From Microcaldota archaeon (GTDB taxonomy: Archaea > Micrarchaeota > Micrarchaeia > Micrarchaeales > CABMGC01), in assembly GCA_028867135.1 (NCBI GenBank), contig JAGWGW010000008.1:1-40119 (forward strand): a DNA stretch of 40,119 nt, in the 5' to 3' direction. Position 1 is the first letter of the stretch; the number at the start of each line of letters is the position of its first letter. This document shows positions 39,993 through 40,119 of this stretch, one piece after another. A program made the position numbers and the translations under genes. Under the pieces are notes generated by a model. The model saw only the letters and a program-made list of their open reading frames with translations. It made no database searches and had not been told where the DNA came from.

Positions 39993-40118
39993 TTATTGCT
40001 TTTTCTTTAGGAAAAAGAACAGACTTATTGCAGCTACCAAGATTATTGCTGCAATGACTACTAAAAGTAGGATCTGTTTTTGGCTGAAGCTTTGACTTCC
40101 CTGCTGCACAATGGCTTG
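39993..40118 (-). CDS. C-terminal end of a membrane-anchored protein (partial)
   Basis: The minus-strand frame enters from the right edge and ends with TAA at 39993-39995. The visible 41 residues are a short polar Gln/Ser stretch (QAIVQQGSQSFSQKQ), a strong transmembrane helix (ILLLVVIAAIILVAAISLFF) and a positively charged tail (LKKKQ). This is the layout of a C-terminal membrane anchor on a surface protein. The rest lies outside the window, so nothing more can be said about its function. It converges with the propeller-type gene, with 2 bases between stops. Confidence 0.65.
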   Translation of the reverse strand, partial: QAIVQQGSQSFSQKQILLLVVIAAIILVAAISLFFFLKKKQ

Positions 40119-40119
40119 T

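Overview
The window looks like a chromosomal segment of a small-genome archaeon, most likely a Micrarchaeota (ARMAN-2-like) member of the DPANN group. This is inference from gene content. The signs are an archaeal class I CCA-adding enzyme, an archaeal PriL-like primase subunit, the uS13-uS4-uS11 gene order, Lrp/AsnC-type regulators, TATA boxes about 26-30 nt upstream of start codons (leaderless mRNAs), compact ATGA gene overlaps and a tRNA with two introns. It also holds aerobic-type respiratory genes (complex I, succinate dehydrogenase, fumarase, malic enzyme), which are known from Micrarchaeum-type genomes. Most genes are GC-richer and use AGG arginine codons heavily. Two patches are clearly AT-richer: about 1.9-3.85 kb and 15.6-19.1 kb.

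Layout. 0-3.8 kb is accessory. It holds the N-terminal part of a secreted BNR-repeat protein, a decayed gene remnant, a membrane-anchored HExxH peptidase, a Fic protein cassette bounded by a 15-bp duplication of the tRNA-Ala 3' end, the tRNA-Ala(CGC) gene itself, and a LAGLIDADG endonuclease whose reading frame ends inside that tRNA. 3.9-7.8 kb carries information-processing genes: CCA-adding enzyme, an AK6/Fap7-like NTPase, a PriL-type primase subunit with an unusual C-terminus, a tiny zinc-binding protein and two unknown proteins. 7.88-15.58 kb is one tightly packed complex I operon, nuoA-B-C-D-H-I-J-K-L-N, without E, F, G or M. 15.6-19.1 kb is an AT-rich island with a two-domain deaminase, a full-length fused GMP synthase and an unknown protein. 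19.2-22.8 kb has ribosomal proteins uS13-uS4-uS11, a doubly interrupted tRNA-Ser(GGA), and tRNA-Lys(UUU) placed directly before class II lysyl-tRNA synthetase. 22.8-31.4 kb is mixed: an alpha/beta hydrolase, MscL, HtpX and LemA, a DUF998 protein, a low-complexity secreted protein, a phosphoribosyltransferase, two transcription regulators, small proteins, DUF488 and a Mug/TDG-like DNA glycosylase. 31.4-37.5 kb is a central-carbon block: fumarase facing a malic enzyme-sdhA-sdhB-sdhC-small membrane protein operon. 37.5-40.1 kb has GTP cyclohydrolase I with a RibD/DHFR-like reductase, then surface proteins.

How it fits together. Succinate dehydrogenase, fumarase and malic enzyme would convert succinate to pyruvate. 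SDH and the Nuo complex would feed electrons into a membrane quinone pool. LemA/HtpX and MscL serve the envelope. The best candidates for undescribed biology are the tRNA-bounded Fic cassette with its symmetric operator, the homing endonuclease fused by overlap to the same tRNA, the primase subunit combining a PriL N-domain with a PriX-like C-domain, the deaminase/GMP-synthase island, and the tRNA-Lys/lysS transcript, where tRNA processing would itself create a leaderless mRNA. Stretches of 50-230 bases between genes hold promoters, operators or nothing recognisable. The only stretch above 300 bases between protein genes (20887-21209) holds tRNA-Ser and the uS13 leader.
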